NCBI GenBank assembly: GCA_022059125.1
Contig: JAEUWY010000006.1
Coordinates: forward strand, 3,596,001 to 3,660,000
Length of the DNA: 64,000 nt
Direction of reading: 5' to 3'
From: Corynespora cassiicola
Lineage: Eukaryota; Ascomycota; Dothideomycetes; Pleosporales; Corynesporascaceae
Position 1 is the first letter of the stretch; every line of letters begins with the position of its first letter. This document shows, piece by piece, positions 37,146 to 48,999 of the stretch. The notes beneath the pieces were generated by a model, which saw only the letters and a program-made list of their open reading frames with translations, was not told the origin of the DNA and made no database searches. The translations under genes were made by a program, and so were the position numbers.

Positions 37146-38193
37146 GACAATGGACAGGAACGAGCAGGGTGTGCAAACTCGAATGGCGAGATCTCCAGTA
37201 ACAATGGCAAGTCTTTTATTGCCTCCGCTGAGATTAGATCTCCATCCGTTATGCTACTAGTTACACCGAGTGCTTGATTATTAGGGCTGAAACATAACTA
37301 CCTGTGTAGCGAACGTCGCTCAATGCTCTATGAGTACAAAGCTCTTGTTAAAATTCCACTAGCCCGGAGACTGATCGAACAAGGACTTGACTTTGATCTA
37401 AAAAAAAGCGTAGTGCTTGGGTTCCATTCACATCGATTGGGACCTCCTTGAAATTTAGAGAGCGAGGCCACCCGGAGGTCCCGCGCCAAGACGCCCCTTT
37501 CTAGCTTAAGCCAAGTGTTGTCTATGAATAGATTTTCTATCCCTGGTGTTAGTCACAATAGACTGCACGTGTTTGTGCAGTCTTCTCTTCTTCGTGTGTA
37601 GTCATTTGGATAAGAATTAAGGGGTCCTTTTTTCGTAGGTTGCCCACTCACGATATAATCCAGCAAACAGAGACAAGACTTGGATAGTGAGATGTCTCAT
37701 CCCTGCCACGTCCTTTCCGCCTTAGAACGACAATTATTTGACCAATATTAGGGGCAGTTTTCGACTTAATCAACTTAGTAAAATTAGGCAAGCTCGATAC
37801 TATCTTACAAATTAGCATAGCTGCAGATTCAACGGCAGAACAAAGAAAAGAAAAAGAATAACTGTAAGCGACTAAAGAATTCAAGTGAATACTGCATCAC
37901 ACCAGGTTTTTAGCAAAACTGCTGGGCACCTGAGGGTACAGGAATTCACCGAGCTGGTCCCCGTCAAGCCACGCGCATGCTCAGGGTCTAGCCACGTGCA
38001 TACGCGGAAATCTTAGGTGGGGCTACGAACACCTCATCTCATCTCATGTCGAATGAAGACGATCGTATTACACAGTCCAGGCAAAGCACAAAGCCAATTA
38101 CTCTCGCAAAGACTTCCATAGGCACATCTGTACCCTTTTCTCTATAATTCCTGAACAACCAGCAAATACCTTTTTTTTCTGACCCCTCTCAAC
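37146..38193. other. Intergenic between tyrosinase and DUF4202 gene
   Basis: 1.05 kb between divergent genes, so it should contain both promoters. The central part is AT-rich. No plausible frame, RNA or repeat was found. Confidence 0.45.
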
Positions 38194-38817
38194 ATGTCCG
38201 ACCCAGCACCCGCCGACCCCACGACGTCCGTCGACCCCTACTCCACAGCCCTCACCAAAATCGACGCCGCCCACGCCCTGGACCCAAACATCCACACGCT
38301 CCCCGACGGCACCACAATCCCCTACGAACTGCACTACGCTCAAAAATGCACCGCCTGGCTCGAAAAGCGCGCTCCAGACGCAAGCCCCGCGCTCCGCCTC
38401 GCCATCCGCGCCCAGCACTTCCGCCGCTGGGAAGTGCCCCGCGCCACGTATCCCATGACGCGCATCGGATACCACACGTGGCGGACGCACCTGAAGCGGC
38501 GACAAGCGCAGCTCGTTGAGTGCATAATGGACGAGGCGGGTTTTGGGGCGGAGATGCGGGGGCGCGTCGCGGCGCTGATGCGCAAGGAGGATCTGAAGAG
38601 CGATGAGGAGAGCCAGGTGCTGGAAGACGTCGCATGCCTCGTCTTCCTCGACGACCAGTTTGAGAAGTTTGAGAGGGAGCATGATGAAGAGAAGATTCTG
38701 GGCATATTGAGGAAGACGTGGGGGAAGATGACGGAGAGGGGGCATGAGCTTGCGTTGGAGATTCCGATGAGTGCGCGGCCGCAGGAGTTGGTGCAGAAGG
38801 CGTTGGCGGGGGCATAA
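38194..38817 (+). CDS. DUF4202 family protein
   Basis: A single-exon gene for 207 aa covering the whole DUF4202 domain. Recognised segments are the opening ALTKIDAAHALDPN, the ELHYAQKCTAWLEKRAPDAS block, LRLAIRAQHFRRWEVPRATY, and the later LEDVACLVFLDDQFEKF and ILRKTWGKMTERGHELAL. Conserved His and Arg residues in QHFRRW and the acidic residues in the LEDVACLVFL block recall metal-dependent phosphohydrolase-like helices, but the family has no established reaction that I know of. Homologues occur widely in bacteria and fungi, so the gene may be of bacterial origin; that is inference only. Confidence 0.88.
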   Translation: MSDPAPADPTTSVDPYSTALTKIDAAHALDPNIHTLPDGTTIPYELHYAQKCTAWLEKRAPDASPALRLAIRAQHFRRWEVPRATYPMTRIGYHTWRTHLKRRQAQLVECIMDEAGFGAEMRGRVAALMRKEDLKSDEESQVLEDVACLVFLDDQFEKFEREHDEEKILGILRKTWGKMTERGHELALEIPMSARPQELVQKALAGA

Positions 38818-38993
38818 GGGCACGTCACAATGATTGCAAGTTTAGGGGTGGAAGATGGAGTTTGGGATTATGTTGGAATTACGTTGTTCGTGTAGAGCGG
38901 AGTCGTGAGGCCCGGAGTGGTGCTTCACGGGCGTGGATATCTCAGTTTAAACCAGCGGGAAATTTTTCATCGAGACGAGGGTGCGCTTATGGC

Positions 38994-39200
38994 TTATGCG
39001 CCACCCTCACGCTTTGCGTATTCTTCCTCCATGCGCTCCTCGTATAGCTTCTCTGCATCGAGCTCGGCTTGTGTCTTCTGAGTGTGCGTGGCCGATGCGA
39101 CGCTCTGCGTGGCGGGGTTTTCGACCTGGTGAGCGGTTTCAGCCGTCGCCGTTGTGGTGGTGCTCGATTGCTGGGTGGTAGATGGCATTGAGACGGACAT
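38994..39200 (-). CDS. Small hypothetical protein, 68 aa
   Basis: A single-exon frame encodes 68 aa. The N-terminal half is Ser/Thr/Gln-rich and disordered. The C-terminal half (AELDAEKLYEERMEEEYAKR) is a strongly charged helix, probably a short coiled coil. The pattern of disorder followed by one charged helix is common among conserved small fungal proteins, and the codon composition matches its neighbours. I do not recognise a named family. Overlapping longer frames in the same place have no such structure. It is the last gene before the AT-rich block. Confidence 0.5.
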   Translation of the reverse strand: MSVSMPSTTQQSSTTTTATAETAHQVENPATQSVASATHTQKTQAELDAEKLYEERMEEEYAKREGGA

Positions 39201-39875
39201 CTTGATGAACAGGCAGTTTGACAGGAAGTGGTTCGTTGTAGAATGAATGTGGCTTTGGATGTGGACTTGTTAGGCAGCGCATGGAGGGGCAATTATAGTA
39301 GCTGGGATGTTGGGCCCTACGTCATTGTGGCGCAGCACAGAGTGTGGCGGTGCTGGAACATTCGATAAACGTGATTTGCCCCCATCCGCTCTTCGGACAT
39401 TTACAGTTACCCGTCGGCTTAAGCTCGGCTACAAGAGTTCCGCCCACTCTTAGGTTCCGCCTACTTTTAACAAACTTACCCCTCTGCGTTAACCTTAATT
39501 ACTTTTAATAATAGCTGTATAAAACGCTATTACTAATTTTAATATAAACTATTATAATAAATAGTAAATAGCTGCTAAAATATATAGATTTTTTTAAGAA
39601 GTACTATAAAACTATATAAAAAACTTAAAAATATAGTTTTTAATAAGTAGCTAACTTAAATAAATAGCTAATTTTTAATTTATATGTTATCTACATAGTA
39701 ATATTACATACTAATAATTGTATTTACTAATAATTATAGTAAACTAATCTATTTTTTATATTTATTACTATTTATATAATTTTTTATTTTTATAGTATAA
39801 ATATAAAAATTATATTTGTTTTATTATAATATTTATAGTATTTTACGCTGCGTATTTTATATATAAACTTTCTAC

Positions 39876-40019
39876 ATCTATTTTTTTCTACTATTTTTAT
39901 TTTATTATTAAAAAGTAGTAAGTATATTATTTTATTTTTATTTTATTTTAGATAGCACGTACTAACTATTATATAATTTTATAAATTTTATAGTATTGTT
40001 TTATTATATAACGTAATAT
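39876..40019. repeat. Left arm of a large inverted repeat
   Basis: This segment matches the reverse complement of about 54,840-54,997. The outermost 34 or so bases (from TCTATTTTTTTCTACTATTT) match base for base, and the similarity continues, with mismatches, up to the Gypsy insertion at 40,020. When the Gypsy element is removed, the match continues for about ten more bases at 46,833. Confidence 0.6.
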
Positions 40020-40388
40020 TATTATAAGCTATAAACGTGGGCTAATAACGGGGCCGACAGGGTCGCACCGCTATAGCTAGTCACGTAACATACTTAGTTA
40101 ATTAGTCTGCTTAACAGTACTGAGCAACTAAGCAGTACTAAGCAGAAGCCTTAGGCATATATATATAGTCTATATAATTATACTCTATAATTATATTTAC
40201 TTTATTAGCAAATCTATTATTTAGAATTAACTATTAACTTATTATGCTCTATTACTAATATAGAAACCTGTACAGTATATCGCACATTATTCTACTTACG
40301 TAACTTTACTAGTATTTATTTTTAAAAATTAACTTAAGCAGCTACTTGCTTTTTAGCTTTACTTATAACTTATAGCACAGCTTTAATA
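40020..40388 (+). repeat. 5' LTR of Gypsy copy 1
   Basis: 369 bp, the same length as the 3' LTR and as the LTR of the second copy. The terminal TG...CA reads TA...TA here, as expected after RIP. Confidence 0.9.
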
Positions 40389-41270
40389 TTATAAATATTT
40401 TTTAAAATAAATACTACTTTAGAATTACGCGTACTTTTAACTTTAACTAGTAGCACTATTAGTACTAAAGCTACTACTAGTATAATTATACAATTTAATA
40501 CAGCAGATAATAATTTTATTAAAGTAGCAATATCTAACTTTTACTATAAAAAAAAAAGTAAGCTTAAAAACTAGCTTTTATAGCTTAATTTATTTTTTAA
40601 CTTTTAAGGTAGAAACGTTAAAAAAAAGAAACGCGTTATATTTGCAGCTACGTATATAAAAAATAAAACACTTTAATAGATTAAACTAGTTTTTATTAAG
40701 TATAAGAACAGTAAAGCTAACGACGACGTTAATAAATAAATAGAAAATTTTAATAAATTTAAGAAAAAAATTAAATAAGTTTTCAGAGTTTTTAACAAAA
40801 ATATAATTACTAAATAAGCTATTTAATATTTTAAATAACGGGCTTCAGCTGCTAACTACGCTAATAAATTTTAGTAACTATTAATTCTTACTAAATAAAA
40901 TAATAAAGTACTTATAACAATATACTGTTAAAAACTTAAATTTAATATTAAAAAAGAACTTATGCGTTCTGGAGCTTAGCTTAACACGTTTAAATAACTT
41001 ATAAATAAATCTATTAATATTAATTAAAAACTGTATAAATTATAAATAAAATTACGCTAGAACCGGAACCTAAAATATAAATAACGTACTAAACTAAGCT
41101 ATAATAAAAAGTACTATAACGCTAATACTAGTAAATAAGTTAAATATAAGGTAACGTATTTTACTTATAACACCTATAGTAATAAACTAATAGTTCTTAG
41201 TAATATCTAGAAAACGGGATAAAAAGGTAATAAAAAGAAAAATAATAAGCTTAAAAGTAAGACTATAACT

Positions 41271-41312
41271 TATTATATGTGTGGAAAAACAGGCTATATT
41301 ATAAAAAACTGT
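41271..41312 (+). other. Eroded gag zinc knuckle of Gypsy copy 1
   Basis: The segment around MCGKTGYIIKNC keeps the second and last Cys of a CCHC knuckle. The first Cys codon reads TAT and the His codon reads TAT. A stop follows directly. Confidence 0.75.
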
Positions 41313-44300
41313 TAATTAAAAAATAAAATTATTTAACAGCTAAATATATTATAAACTATTTTAGAGAATAAATTTAACGCAGACGATAAATAGAAAGTTG
41401 TTATAAATAGATTTTATAAAATAGAATTTATCTGTAATAGCGAACTACTGCAAAACAAAAAAATAGAAAATTTTTTTAATTATATTTAGTATTAAGACAA
41501 AAGCACTTAGACGGAGCCTAGAAGTATTTTTAAAAAAATTAAGTTTAAAAAACTTAGCTTTAAAAAAAAAGAAATCTTTCGCAAAATATATAATTATAAA
41601 AACTATTTAAGTAACGCTAGTTATAAGTTTAAAAAAAATAGCGATAGCAGCACGCCACCTGAATTTATATAATTTAAAATAAATAAAAACTTTAAAGAGA
41701 TATAAAAATTAGCTAAAGCTTTTAAAAAACACAGAAAAAATTTAATAAAAACGCTTATATAGTAGAAAAAATTACTTATAACGCGTAAACAGTTAAAAAA
41801 ATACTATAACTTAAATAAAAAAAACTAAAATTTAGAGGAACGCTGATAACAACGTAGTTCTAAAATATAAAAATAAGTTAATTAACTAGATTTAAAAATT
41901 AGATAGAAAGTTTTACTAAACTCTAACAGCGAATTAAATACAGTTTTAAGCTTTTTATAAAGCCGAAACACGCAAGAACTGTAATATTACTTAAATTTAA
42001 AAAATTTAAAATATATAAGCTACTTATAGACGTTCTGCAGAAAAAACTAATACTAAATTTATTACTTAGATAAAGCAGCAGTAGAATAGTTTCTAAAAAA
42101 ACTACGTAAATATATATAACAGTAGTTTAACTGCAAAATATATATATATAACGCTTACTTATAAAATAAATAATAAACGTAATACTTTTCTAGGATAAAT
42201 AAAAACGAAAAACTTGTAATAAATATACTAGTTAATAGAAAATATACGTAAAATTTTTAGTAAATATACCTACATAAAAATTACAAATAATACTAAAATA
42301 AAAAACACTTATATAAATTTAGTAATAAGTTTTTTTTAGAACAGTATTTAGCGCCTGGAATTAATTTAAAGTATTATACACTACTAATTTAGAGAACTTA
42401 GTTAAACTATCTGTTAAACTTAATAAATACTAAATAAAAGTATTATTAGATATAGAAGCTTAGTGTAACTATTTTTTACAGCAGACTGTAAAGCGTAGTA
42501 AAATAAAAACGTATACTTATAAGTAACTTTATTTTCTCTACACAGTAACAGAAAAAAAAATGCTAAAAAAAGTATTAATAAATTAAGAAGCTATAACTAT
42601 TATAGACATTTAAAAACACTAGAAAAAGATTTTCTTTAATATTATAGGCACGGCTATCTACAACGTTATTTTAGAATTTCTATAGTTTAGAAAGTATAAC
42701 CTATATATTAACTAGATAAAAAAAAAGCTTTTGTTTATAAAATGTAATTACGCTATTATATTAGTATCTATATATTAGCAGTATTTAATAGTAGATAAAA
42801 TTACGCTGAATAATATAGGCAGTAAAAAATTAAATAAAACGCTTTTAAAAAAAAAAGTTAACTCTACTAAATCTAATAAAGAGCTACTAAATAAAAAAGT
42901 AAAAGTTTTAAAAATAACTTATGTAATTTCTAGAATTTCTAAAAAGTACAGTAAATAGAAACTACTTTTTTAAAAAAAGGTAGATAATAGAGTGTTATTT
43001 AAGTATTAGCTCTAGAACTGCGAAATAGCTTTTTAGAAAAAAAAGTATTTAACTTTTAAGCCTATCTATAATTTAACAGAAAAAAAACTCGTATTATTAT
43101 AAGTATATTTTAATAAAAATTTTAAAAAAAAATTTATACGCAAATTAACGTCAGAGATAGAATATTTAATTATTTTTATTTTTAAGAAAGATAGATTTCT
43201 ACAGTTATATATAGATTTTAAAAAACTTAATAATATTATAATTAAGAACAGATATTTACTACTGAATATTTAGAAGTTTAAAAATAGGCTATTTAAAGTA
43301 TAAATATTTATAGTTTTAAATTTCTAAGGCGCGTATAACCTAATACGTATAAAAAAAAATAAAAAATAGAAAATAGTATTTTAGACGCGGTATAGACACT
43401 ATAAATATTTTATAATACTATTTAGTTTTACTAACGCACCTGCGATATATTAAGCACTTATTAATAATATATTAAAAATATATTTAGACATATTTGTTAT
43501 TGTATATTTAGATAATATTCTAGTTTTTTTTAAGAACTTTAAGGAACATATCTAGTATATATAAATAGTACTAGAATGTTTAGAAAAAGCAGGGCTACGA
43601 CTTAAACTAGAAAAATATAAATTCTATAAAAAAAAGTTAAATTTTTAGAATATATTATAGAAAAACACAAAGTTAAAATTAGTTTAAAAAAAATTAAAGT
43701 AGTTAAAAACTGGCTAACACTAAAAAACGTTAAAAATATATAATTTTTTTTAGAATTCTACAACTTTAATAGACAGTTTATTAATTACTACTTAGAAAAA
43801 GTACTACTACTTACTAAATTAATAAAAAAAAATATACTATTTAAGTAGAATACAGACTAATAATAAGCTTTTAAAACACTTAAAAAAGCAAGCATATTAC
43901 TACTAGTTTTTATATTTTTTATTAGTAAAAAACTTTTACGCATGGAAACAGACGCATTAAACCTAGTAATAAAAGTATATATTAGTTAAGAAAAAAAAAG
44001 TAAATAGTATCTAATTATCTACTATTTAAGAAAGTTTAGCAGAGCTAAAAAAAACTATAATATTTATAATAAAAAATTACTTACTATTATAAACTTTTTT
44101 AAGTATTAAAAAATTTATATAAAAAGTTATTTAGAACTTACAGTATACTCAGACTATAAAAACCTAATAATATTTATAATAACTAAACTATTAGACCGAC
44201 GACATACTAGATAGAATAAAAAACTAAAACAGTATAAATTTAAAATTATTTATATACTAAGTAAAAAAAATAGAAAAGTAAATATTTTAAGTTAAAAAAC

Positions 44301-46458
44301 AGATATCGCAGAAACTAAGTTAATAAATAAAGCTGCTATTTTTAAGTAAACGCTAGACAGCATTTTAGAGCTAGCACACAGCATTAATTTTATTATAACA
44401 GTATATTAATAAGTACTAAAAAAATTTTACTAAACTATTATTTAGTAGTATTACAAAGATCCGTTACACAGACACCTAGATATTAAATAAATAATTAAAC
44501 TAATATAACGAACGTACGATATTTCTAAATTAAAAAACAAAATAACAAAGTTTATTAAGAAATATATAATATATTAGAAAAATAAGCACAGTATACACGC
44601 TTAATATAAAAAACTATAAACTGTAAAAATACTAAATAAACTTTAAATAAATATTACTATAGACTTTATTACTAAACTACTAATATCTTACAACCTAATT
44701 TCTAAAGTATTTTATAATACTATTTTAGTAGTTATAGACAGATTCACAAAATACGCAGAAATAATTTTATTTAAAAATAATTATACTGCGCTAGAATTAG
44801 TACAGGTTATTTTAAATTACGTAGTTAGGTATTACAAATTACTTTAATTAATTATTAGCAACAGAGATAAACTTTTTATATTAAACTACTAAACAACACT
44901 AATATTAGCTATTAGAATTAAAAAAAAATTATTAATAGTATACTACTTACAGACAGACAGTTAAACAGAAAAAATAAATTAGACTATAAAAATATACCTA
45001 CGGATGTATAGCAACTAAAAACAGAATAATTAGATATTACTACTACCTATAGCATAACTTGTATTTAATAATAAAAAATTAGTAATAATAAAGTAATTTT
45101 TTTATTACATATTACACAGAATATACTTAAATTTTTTATTACTAAAAATTAAAAAAGAACAAATTAAGCTAGTTGTAAGTTAAGTAATAGATAAATTAGA
45201 AAAATTATAAAAACTTTATAAATAATTATAGAAAAATATTAAAACAGCATAACGTAAAACTATTTCTTATATTAACTAGAAATAAAAAATAGTATTTTAG
45301 CTAAAAAAAAGAGATAAAGTGTATCTTTTTACGAAAAACTTTTAAATAATATAACTAAATAAAAAATTAAATTACGTTAAGGTCGGACTATTTTTAATTC
45401 TAAAACGAAAAAGATTAGTTAACTATAAACTTTAACTTTCTGCTAATACTAAAATATATTTAGTATTTTATATATTACTATTAGAATTTGCTAACGCCGA
45501 AATACTAGTTTAAAAACACTTTTATTACAAGACGGAAAAAGAAATTAAATTTAAAGTAGAAGCGCTAGTAGACTACTGCAAAATAGAATAAAATAAATTT
45601 TATAATACCTATTTCGTACAGAAATAGTTAGTTAAATAGAAAAAATACCTAAATTTAGAAAACACTTAGAAACTAAAATAAAATTTAAAAAACTGTTAGC
45701 GACTGCTTAAAAAAAACTAAAAATAAAATTACTTTTACTACTATATAAAAGTAGTTAAAAAAAATATATCTAAAGAAAAGCGATATATTATATACGACTA
45801 AATACTTAAAAACCAGCAGATAATACAGGTATTTCCTAGAAATTATTAGAAAAACTTTTAATAGCGCTTTAAGTGCTTAAAAAAAAGTTAAAAGTAAAAT
45901 TTTTAGAAAAACTATTAAAAGTAAAAATTTTAGATAACGCTTTGCGTTCCCGCTGCTTTTACTTCTTTAGATTTTATTTTTTTACTAATATAGCTTTCTC
46001 CGCACAATAATTAAGTAAATCTATCTATTAATAAAGCTGCTTTTTTTTAGCTTTCGCTATTTATAAGTTTTTTAAAATTTTTTTATATACTTTTACAGCT
46101 GTATTCTGCGCTTCGCGCAACTTCTTTATCTATTATTATAATTTTTTTTTTTTTTTAGTAAAATACTAGAACTTAGACTAAGTAATGCGAATATTATACT
46201 GCTGCCTGTAATACAGATACTTACTACACTTTCTAAAATAAATATATACTTTATATACTTATTTATGCTTTACGCAAGTTAAATATTTTTAAACTATAAT
46301 TTTTTCTACAGTTTTAATAAAATTAGCTAGATAATAACAGCAGATAGTACTAGAAACTATTAGTATTTTAGGTATTATTATAAAAGTAGACAGTAACAAA
46401 AAAAACCCGCGCGTTATATATTAGCTTAAAAAACTAAGCTAGGCTAAAAAGAAAATAG

Positions 46459-46827
46459 TATTATAAGCTATAAATGTAGACTAATAACGGGGCTAATAGA
46501 ATTATACTGTTATAGCTAGTTACGTAACGTATTTAGTTAATTAGTCTGCTTAGCAGTACTAAGTAACTAAGCAGTACTAAGCAGAAGCCTTAGGCATATA
46601 TATATAGTCTACACAATTATACTTTATAATTATATTTATTTTATTAGTAAATCTATTATTTAGAATTAATTATTAACTTATTATGCTTTATTGCTAACAC
46701 GGAGACCTGTATAGTATATCGCACATTATTCTACTTACGTAACTCTACTAGTACTTATTTTTAAAAATTAACTTAAGCAGCTACTTGCTTTCTAGCCTCG
46801 CTTATAGCCTGTAGCACAGCTTTAACA
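46459..46827 (+). repeat. 3' LTR of Gypsy copy 1
   Basis: 369 bp, ending in an intact CA. It is followed by the AATAT target duplication. It differs from the 5' LTR mainly by C/T and G/A changes. Confidence 0.9.
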
Positions 46828-46844
46828 AATATTAATATATAATA

Positions 46845-48960
46845 CAGAGAGGTGACATTAAAAAAAAACTAACTTTTTTTTTATACTTTTTAAACTATTA
46901 TAACTTTATAACTAAAAAAGTTATAAAAAAAGTAAAAACTTAGTTTTATAAGTTTTTACAGACTTCTTTTAAAAAACTAAATTTTCTTTAGCTTATATAA
47001 ATTTTTTAGCTTTAAAAAAAGTACTAAATAAAAAGTTAAAAAAAAACTATACTTAACAGCGTTATTATTTTTTTTCTAGCGTAATATTTTTATTTTTTAT
47101 TTTTTTATAGTAAAGCTATATACAGTATATAACTATAGTTTTTTTTTAAAAATAACTTTCTATTCTAAAAAATTAATAAATTAAAAAAATGTTTTTTTTT
47201 AAAAAATTTAATTATATTAGTAAGTTATAGATTACTAGTTACAAATTTAAAATTTTTTTTATTACTAACTACACTATATACTAATATTATAAAAATTAAA
47301 AAAAAACTTCTTTTTAGTAGAAATTAATTATTAATATTTAAAATTTATATCTTGATTACTATAATTAATTAAGTACTATTATTTATAAAAAAAGAATTAA
47401 ATTAAAAATTATATACAGTTTATTTTTAAAGAACTCTTTGTTTATTTTTTTTAAAAAAGCTAAACTAAAGCTTTAAAATGTAAAAAAGTAGAAAGTTTTT
47501 TTTAAAATAAAATTTAAAATTAAACTAAATTATTATATATTACATTTATTATTTTAGTTTTTATATTTTTAATAGCTATATAAAAATCTATAAAGACTTG
47601 TATTTAAAAATTAATAAAATTCTAAAAACTAATATAAATATTTGAAAAAATAAAATAAAAATAGATCTTAAAAGTAAAACATTTTTAATATTAAAAAAAA
47701 TAGATTTATTTTAAGTTTTTTAATTTTTAGTATATATTTTATATTTATTATTTATTTTTTAAGAATTTTCTAAATACTATTTTAAAATAATTTCTATATT
47801 TATATTACTTTAAAAATATGTAAAAATATATTTAGCTTATAGCTAGAAAGCTATATTAGTTTTTTAAAAAATAAAATAATAAAAAACTTATAATAATGAC
47901 TAAAAAAAATTATAGAATTAAGTTTTTTTAAAAAATTTATATAAAGATACTAAAAAATATTTTTTTTAAAAAAAGTACTTTTAAAATTTTATTACTAAAT
48001 TTTCTACTTAGAACTATATTTTAAGATATTCTAAATTATTAATAAAAAAGAGTTTACATGCTAAAAAATATATACTAAAATCTTTTAGGCTTTTTTTTAA
48101 AAAAAATCTAATTTTAAACTTATTTTTTTAATTAAAAATATACTTTTTTTTAAAAGCAGTATTATTATATATGTATTTAATAGAAATAATTTTCTTTTTT
48201 TTTCTAAAACTTATATTACAAATACTAATAAAACCAAAATAATAAAAGATAAAAAAAGATTTTTAACTATTTTTTATTTATTTAAAGTTTTATTAAAAAG
48301 TACTTTTTTTTTATTAATTTATAATTTAACTTTTCTAAGTATTTATATTTATAAATTTATCTTTAATATATTCTATTATATCTTTTTTTTAATTATAAAA
48401 GTTATTTAAATTTATAGAAATTTTTTAAGTAATTATTATTACACTTTTAAAAATACTATTTTTTAAAAAATTAGTAAAAACTTTTAACTCCATTATCTCT
48501 ATAATAAAGTTATATAAAAAAAAACTGTTTTAAAATTTTTAAATAAAATCTTAAAGTAAATAAAATTAAAATTTTGTTATGTAATATATGCTTATATAAG
48601 CAATACTCTAATATTTTAATCTATAATAATTTCTTTTTTAAATAATATATAAATAAATTTTTTTTTGTTATATATATATTACTAATAGATATTTATTTTT
48701 ATACAATAAAAAATTAAAATTATACGCTAGAAACAAAATAAATCAGCTTTTAAATTTATACTTTTTTTTACTATACTTTTACTTTAAAATAATAGGTAAT
48801 AAATATTATATAAGCTATGTAATATTTTTTATATAAGAAAAAAACCTCTAAATCTCTTTAAAATTAAACTTTTTTTATTTTAATAGCTAGTCTAGTTACA
48901 GAGTTATACTAGTTTAAAAAGTATAATTTTTTTTAGTTTTTTTTTAATATTACTTTTCTG
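46845..48960. mobile_element. TA-flanked inverted-repeat DNA transposon, Tc1/mariner type
   Basis: The ends CAGAGAGGTGACATTA... and (reverse complement of the right end) CAGAAAAGTAATATTA... match for at least 28 bp, allowing for RIP-type G-to-A changes. Both ends are flanked by TA, the target duplication of the Tc1/mariner superfamily. Similarity continues inward: an ACGCTAGAAA-type subterminal word appears in inverted orientation near both ends, suggesting long imperfect inverted repeats of about 250 bp. At 2,116 bp the size fits an autonomous element, but no transposase motif can be read in the interior. The left terminal region also matches the Tc1-like remnant at 60,481. Confidence 0.75.
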
Positions 48961-48999
48961 TATAAAAAAATATATTTTACTTATTCTACGACGAGTAAT

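Larger units (their letters stand above)
40020..46827 (+). mobile_element. Complete, RIP-inactivated chromodomain Gypsy LTR retrotransposon
   Basis: A 6,808-bp element with 369-bp direct LTRs at both ends, inserted with the 5-bp target duplication AATAT (40015-40019 and 46828-46832). Internal order is Ty3/Gypsy: a gag zinc-knuckle remnant (41271-41312), reverse transcriptase (about 43,290-43,560, with GAYNLIRI and a YLDN box), RNase H (43939-43956 METDA-like), integrase (IDFITK at 44659, VVIDRFTKYAE at 44728-44760) and an integrase-linked chromodomain (about 45,541-45,714). The chromodomain places it among chromoviruses. Every domain is broken by stops and missense changes, so it cannot move by itself. 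A purine-rich stretch just before the 3' LTR fits the polypurine tract; a primer-binding site could not be recognised. Confidence 0.92.

Noticed and set aside
38098..38823. 241-codon minus-strand frame opposite the DUF4202 gene
   Set aside because: Antisense shadow; the plus strand matches a known domain along its whole length.
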